From contig JACRDG010000100.1 of assembly GCA_016218715.1 (NCBI GenBank), positions 1-43,521 of the forward strand: 43,521 nucleotides of DNA. The letters run 5' to 3'. This DNA is from Desulfomonile tiedjei (GTDB lineage: Bacteria; Desulfobacterota; Desulfomonilia; Desulfomonilales; Desulfomonilaceae). Position numbers and translations under genes: made by a program. Below the pieces are notes generated by a model. That model did not search any database and was not told the DNA's origin. It saw only the letters and a program-made list of their open reading frames with translations. Shown in pieces: positions 40,430 through 43,521 of this stretch. The number at the start of each line of letters is the position of its first letter. The first letter of the stretch is position 1.

Positions 40430-40837
40430 ATGTCGTGGATCGTTGATTTGCTAAAGGCCTTCGGCGGCGTGTGTCGGACTGCGGCTCTGGACGCCACGAT
40501 GTGGACGGTCCAAGGTTCTCAAATCACCGTTAACCTCAAAGACGTGCCGGAACTGCAGAAGCCTGGCGGAGCGGTCTTTCTCAAAGGCGGAGCTTTAAGG
40601 ACACCCGTACTCGTGGTGAAAAGACCGGACGACGGGTATCTGTGCGTTGAAAACCGCTGTACGCACATGGGGCGCAAACTGGACCCGGAACCGGACGGAA
40701 CGACGCTTCGCTGCTGCAGCGTGAGCCATTCCACCTTCGACTATCAGGGGAACGAGTTGACCGGACCGGCGAAAGGGCCGATCCGAGTTTATCCGTCTCA
40801 ACAAGTGGGCAGTGACCTCGTAATCAGTTTGGAGTAG
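40430..40837 (+). CDS. Rieske-like protein with an irregular second ligand motif
   Basis: A 135-residue protein with a Rieske fold. The first cluster motif CTHMGRKLDPEPDG (C77, H79) is normal. The second, canonically CxxHGxxFD, reads CCSVSHSTFDYQG: aligning on the C and FD puts Ser (S99) at the usual His position and a His (H100) where the Gly normally is. The spacing is therefore C96-x3-H100, or C95-x4-H100. Whether a [2Fe-2S] cluster binds is unclear. The N-terminus has no signal peptide. The remaining beta strands (VLVVKRPDDGYLCVEN, GPIRVYPSQQVGSDLVISLE) are typical. AGGAAA precedes the ATG. Its stop codon directly abuts that of the convergent PilZ-type gene. A partner oxidoreductase is not evident. 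Confidence 0.8.
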   Translation: MSWIVDLLKAFGGVCRTAALDATMWTVQGSQITVNLKDVPELQKPGGAVFLKGGALRTPVLVVKRPDDGYLCVENRCTHMGRKLDPEPDGTTLRCCSVSHSTFDYQGNELTGPAKGPIRVYPSQQVGSDLVISLE

Positions 40838-41392
40838 TCACGGTCGCGGATCGGTGGCCTCGGGGCGCAGGGCACGGATGATTTCTTGCAGCTCAGTGAG
40901 GCTTCCGCGCATGAGTTTCGCAACCCTGAATCCGGCCGCGCTCTCCCAGCGGTCTTCCCTCTTTTCTATCCAGCGGCAGACCCCCTCGAACACAACGGGC
41001 TCAACCCGAAAAAAGTCGTCCGCGGGTATTATCAACGTCCTTATCTCGTGCATCTTCGCCTTCAGCCCGCGCGTACCCACGCCGTCATCCGAGATGTCGT
41101 AGACAAGTCCTGCATTTTCCGGCTCTTCCGCGTCGGAAATAGGGAGCATGAATTCGAGTTGTTTTCTGGAGCGTATGCGCAGCTCAGCCACCATTTCCGG
41201 GAGGTTGAGTTGTCCGCTGGCTATTCTGATGAGTTCCCTGAAGCTGATGACTTCCGCGTTCACGAGATTTCTGAATAACGTGCCGAGTCCCCGAGGGGTC
41301 AACTTGTACTTCTCCATCAAGTCGAGGTCGGCCATCCCGGACCGCAGATCGTTCAAGAAATCTTCTTTCCGTACTTCCCCCTTGGGCGACAT
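40838..41392 (-). CDS. PilZ-type c-di-GMP-binding protein with an N-terminal helical domain
   Basis: A 184-residue cytosolic protein. Residues 1-60 form a helical domain with KEDFLNDLRSGMADLDLMEK and YKLTPRGLGTLFRNLVNA, which looks like a small helix-turn-helix-like module seen in deltaproteobacteria. From about residue 70 a PilZ-like barrel follows: an Arg-x3-Arg pair in RIRSR and DISDDGVGTRG matching DxSxxG. GFRVAKLMRGSLTELQEIIRAL ends the domain with the usual helix. By family knowledge these residues bind cyclic di-GMP. The family call is by motif only. Stop codons of this gene and the Rieske gene are adjacent with no spacer. Confidence 0.65.
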   Translation of the reverse strand: MSPKGEVRKEDFLNDLRSGMADLDLMEKYKLTPRGLGTLFRNLVNAEVISFRELIRIASGQLNLPEMVAELRIRSRKQLEFMLPISDAEEPENAGLVYDISDDGVGTRGLKAKMHEIRTLIIPADDFFRVEPVVFEGVCRWIEKREDRWESAAGFRVAKLMRGSLTELQEIIRALRPEATDPRP

Positions 41393-41500
41393 GGTTCGCT
41401 CCTCCCTGTGGCAGTCGATTCCAGCATACCACGGGCAGTATTGCAGGTGCCAACAATAATGTCAGGTTGGACGGCCGGCGGCCTGGGCGGCTCCATCACC

Positions 41501-42838
41501 TTACCCCATTTGGCCGTTCTGGAAACTGGCGTAGGTCGAGCCGCCGCATGGCAACACCCAGAGTGTGGCCTGCCGAGGCGCTTTTGAGGCTGCCCAGGAG
41601 ATCATCTCCTGCACTGCGGTATAGCTTCGGCAAAGCCCCATTTTCCGGCCGATGTCAGGAGGGAGTTTGGGACTGTCGCTGAATACCGCAAGGTGGTTGC
41701 GCCTGAGCATCTGTAGACCGAAATGACCGATGAACACCTCTTCGACCGGCTCGCCCTGCTTGACCTTCTTCACCAGCGGCAGGACGCGATGCTTGCCGAT
41801 GACCTTGAGCAGCGTCCTGGTAACTGTGTACGGCAGGGTCTTCTTTGCGAGGGGAATCTCTCCCAATCCGTGTTCGCAGCGTATGCACCCCATCATCACG
41901 CCGCCGGGTTTGCTGGCCCAAAGAGAGTTGCCGAGGCATTTGACCGACTGCCGCAGGTCCAGATCCATGGGAAACGAGTTGGTGAGCACTGCGTCAGCCT
42001 GTTCGGGAACGTCGAGCCGAACCAATTCCTGCACGAAAGCCTCACCTGCCCGGTGCGCTTGTATCGGGTCGCCGCAGAAGAAGCGCGTGGGGCGGGCTTG
42101 CTCGTTCATGGCCGCGTTGACAATGAAGACCTCGCGGCGTAGCAGGCCTGCCACTTCTTCCAGGTCGAGACGCATGGGGGAGTTGTCGGCACGCTGGCCC
42201 ACATAGTCGAAGTGGTCGGGATCGACCCCTTGCAGGTGGTTCGTGCCTATGGTCTCGGCACCCGCGCACCCCGGGAGGAGCATCTTGAGCCCACCGCCGA
42301 ATCCAGCCAGAAGGTGCGGCTCCAACGCACCGAGGCAGACGATGAGGTCCGCTTCCAGGAGGAGCTTGTTCAGGAAGGCATGCGTGCCGCGTGAGGTCGT
42401 GCCCAGGTCCGCGAGTCCGTTCGCATCGTACGCGTCGTGGCAGCGCCAGCCGAAGCGGTTCATGATGTCCCCGCCCAGCTTCCGTTCGACTTCTTCCGTA
42501 CGGCTCGCCCGGTGAACTCCGGTGGCGATGAGGATGTCGATGTCCTGTTCCCGGACGCGGGCAGCAGCCAGTTCGGCCAGAACCGGATTGATGAACTCTC
42601 TGACAGGCGTGGGCCGCGAGTGGTCGTCCATCACGAGTACGACCTTGCGGCCGGAAAGGTCCCGTGAACCGAGCTTCTCCGCACCGATCGGGCTTGCCAG
42701 CGCTTTCGCGACGGCTTCTTCGAGATTTGGGGGAGCGTCGAGGCTTCTCGGCTTAAGTTCCCCGAGAACACGCCAGGTTTCAGGGATGCGGACCGGCAGA
42801 ACGGCCGTTCCCCATGGCAACTCGACTATGTGGTCCAT
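41501..42838 (-). CDS. LarA-family nickel-pincer racemase/epimerase, substrate unknown
   Basis: A 445-residue protein of the DUF2088/LarA superfamily, which uses a nickel pincer nucleotide to racemise or epimerise 2-hydroxy acids. DDHSRPTP (71-78) carries the DxxRP motif, ATGVHR gives H109, EPHLLAGFGGGLKMLLPG gives H175 and K185, and TNH gives H201. These match the Lactobacillus enzyme residues H108, H174, K184 and H200 almost in position, so all cofactor ligands are present. The substrate side differs and cannot be read. No larB, larC or larE cofactor genes are nearby. AGGAGG lies six bases before the ATG. A cupin gene is divergent, separated by 125 bp, and may share regulation. Confidence 0.87.
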   Translation of the reverse strand: MDHIVELPWGTAVLPVRIPETWRVLGELKPRSLDAPPNLEEAVAKALASPIGAEKLGSRDLSGRKVVLVMDDHSRPTPVREFINPVLAELAAARVREQDIDILIATGVHRASRTEEVERKLGGDIMNRFGWRCHDAYDANGLADLGTTSRGTHAFLNKLLLEADLIVCLGALEPHLLAGFGGGLKMLLPGCAGAETIGTNHLQGVDPDHFDYVGQRADNSPMRLDLEEVAGLLRREVFIVNAAMNEQARPTRFFCGDPIQAHRAGEAFVQELVRLDVPEQADAVLTNSFPMDLDLRQSVKCLGNSLWASKPGGVMMGCIRCEHGLGEIPLAKKTLPYTVTRTLLKVIGKHRVLPLVKKVKQGEPVEEVFIGHFGLQMLRRNHLAVFSDSPKLPPDIGRKMGLCRSYTAVQEMISWAASKAPRQATLWVLPCGGSTYASFQNGQMG

Positions 42839-42892
42839 GGAAACCTCCTACAGGATACGGGGCGCGGAACGGGGGGTGCCGCGGCCGCTTCG

Positions 42893-42921
42893 TTGTCATT
42901 CAGGGCTCAACAGAGTATAAA
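42893..42921 (+). promoter_or_regulatory. Sigma-70 promoter of the cupin gene
   Basis: TTGTCA (42893-42898) and TATAAA (42916-42921) are separated by exactly 17 bases, each matching consensus at five of six positions. Transcription would begin near 42928, about 36 nt before the start codon. It lies in the divergent spacer shared with the LarA-family gene. Confidence 0.7.
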
Positions 42922-42963
42922 AGTCCGGTCCAGGGAGACATCGTTCCGAGCGAGGAGGAGCCC

Positions 42964-43383
42964 ATGATAGCACTGAAGTCGAGTGAAATAGAAGAGCAGA
43001 AGATGGAATCGATCCCGTACAAGGGAAAACCCCAGAAGGCGGTCAACGTCGGTATTCGGTGGCTTTCCAAGGGAGACGTAGACGCCACAGGCGCGGCAGG
43101 GTACGGCCTGCGCCTCTTCACCATCGGGCCGGACGGGGACATCCCCATCCACAGCCACTTCTACGTCCAGACCATGTACATCGTGTCCGGCCGGTTCGAG
43201 TGCTACGGTTTCGATCCCGAAACCGACAAGGTGACGCAAACCGCGGTCGTCGGACCCGGCGACGCGGTCTTTGTCCCGAGCAACGAGCCTCACGGCATGC
43301 GCAACCTCAGCTCGACCGAAGAGGCGACCTTCCTCTGCTGCATCTGCAACGTGTATGAAAAAGGGTGTGAGAAGAGCGCCTAG
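42964..43383 (+). CDS. Single-domain cupin protein
   Basis: A 139-residue cytosolic cupin. Motif 1 appears as GDIPIHSHFYVQTMYIVSGRF, with HxH present but Gln where the usual metal-binding Glu is expected. Motif 2 is GDAVFVPSNEPHGMRN, with the third His. The three His still allow metal binding. No catalytic activity can be assigned; small cupins of this kind are sugar or carboxylate enzymes, or sensors. The ATG at 42964 has GAGGAGGAG upstream; a longer frame from 42814 has no support and would overlap the promoter. It faces away from the LarA-family gene and follows its own strong promoter. Three Cys lie near the C-terminus (FLCCICNVYEKGC). Confidence 0.85.
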   Translation: MIALKSSEIEEQKMESIPYKGKPQKAVNVGIRWLSKGDVDATGAAGYGLRLFTIGPDGDIPIHSHFYVQTMYIVSGRFECYGFDPETDKVTQTAVVGPGDAVFVPSNEPHGMRNLSSTEEATFLCCICNVYEKGCEKSA

Positions 43384-43449
43384 TGTGGCATGTTGGTGAC
43401 AGCTTGGAGCACTGTTGCCCCGAATACGGTGACGCATTTCGGGGACCTT

Positions 43450-43521
43450 GGTGGGACAGGCAAATTGCCTGTAATTTCCTGATGGACCGGCAAGATGCCT
43501 GTACCACCCAAACAGCCAGAA
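43450..43521 (+). repeat. Dispersed palindromic repeat, copy 2 (right edge)
   Basis: The element GGGACAGGCAAATTGCCTGT followed by TGGACCGGCAAGATGCCTGT and ending in AACAGCCAGAA is a second version of the repeat at 15606-15677, in the same orientation. The right arm is identical at its core (GGCAAGATGCC, 43489-43499), while the left arm differs at two bases (GGCAAATTGCC, 43459-43469). It may continue past the window. Confidence 0.7.

Overview
This 43.5 kb window looks like chromosome from an anaerobic deltaproteobacterium (Desulfobacterota, for example a Syntrophobacterales or Desulfomonile-type organism). That is inference from gene content: a translation/lipid/isoprenoid operon in the order rpsB-tsf-pyrH-frr-uppS-cdsA-dxr, a branched-chain-type ABC uptake operon with its own acyl-CoA synthetase, a sigma-54 response regulator, cobalamin and nickel/cobalt genes, and a nickel-pincer (LarA-type) enzyme. 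No rRNA, tRNA, CRISPR array, insertion sequence or phage gene was recognised. No taxonomic marker was searched.

Layout. 1-1.2 kb: the end of a cobalamin gene (cobK/cbiJ-like) and a NikL-like metal-uptake accessory protein, on +. 1.2-7.2 kb, on -: the housekeeping operon, with a well-matched promoter at 7196-7224. 7.5-9.2 kb: a stand-alone medium/short-chain acyl-CoA synthetase. 9.2-15.4 kb, on +: an ECF sigma factor, its zinc-type anti-sigma factor, a CnrX/Spy-like periplasmic sensor, an RND pump and its adaptor, forming an envelope-stress or efflux locus without an outer-membrane channel. 15.7-22.6 kb, on -: livM-livH-livK-livG-livF and a long-chain-type acyl-CoA synthetase, suggesting uptake of an organic acid coupled to CoA activation.

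23.1-30.4 kb, on +: a 1764-residue protein joining a Ser/Thr kinase, an AAA-type ATPase, a helical repeat region, GAF and a histidine kinase (cyanobacterial HstK-like architecture), followed by a REC-PAS-AAA-HTH sigma-54 response regulator. They are a plausible signalling pair. 30.9-35.4 kb, on +: two small proteins, then a 1146-residue protein combining a PKD domain, a probable circularly permuted papain-like hydrolase and a carboxypeptidase-regulatory-like domain, without a signal peptide. This is the least familiar gene of the window.

35.6-39.6 kb, on -: a SAM-dependent methyltransferase, a short phosphatidylserine-decarboxylase proenzyme and a PHP-phosphoesterase/GT4-glycosyltransferase fusion, which may be a membrane-lipid modification operon. 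40.0-43.4 kb: a small membrane-anchored coiled-coil protein, a Rieske-like protein with an irregular ligand motif, a PilZ-type protein, a LarA-family enzyme and a divergent cupin. Two copies of one dispersed palindromic repeat lie at 15.6 kb and at the right edge.

Best candidates for something undescribed are the PKD/permuted-papain protein, the PHP-GT4/Psd/methyltransferase operon, the irregular Rieske protein and the giant kinase with its response regulator. Many long antisense open frames exist because of GC-rich third positions; I treated them as shadows.
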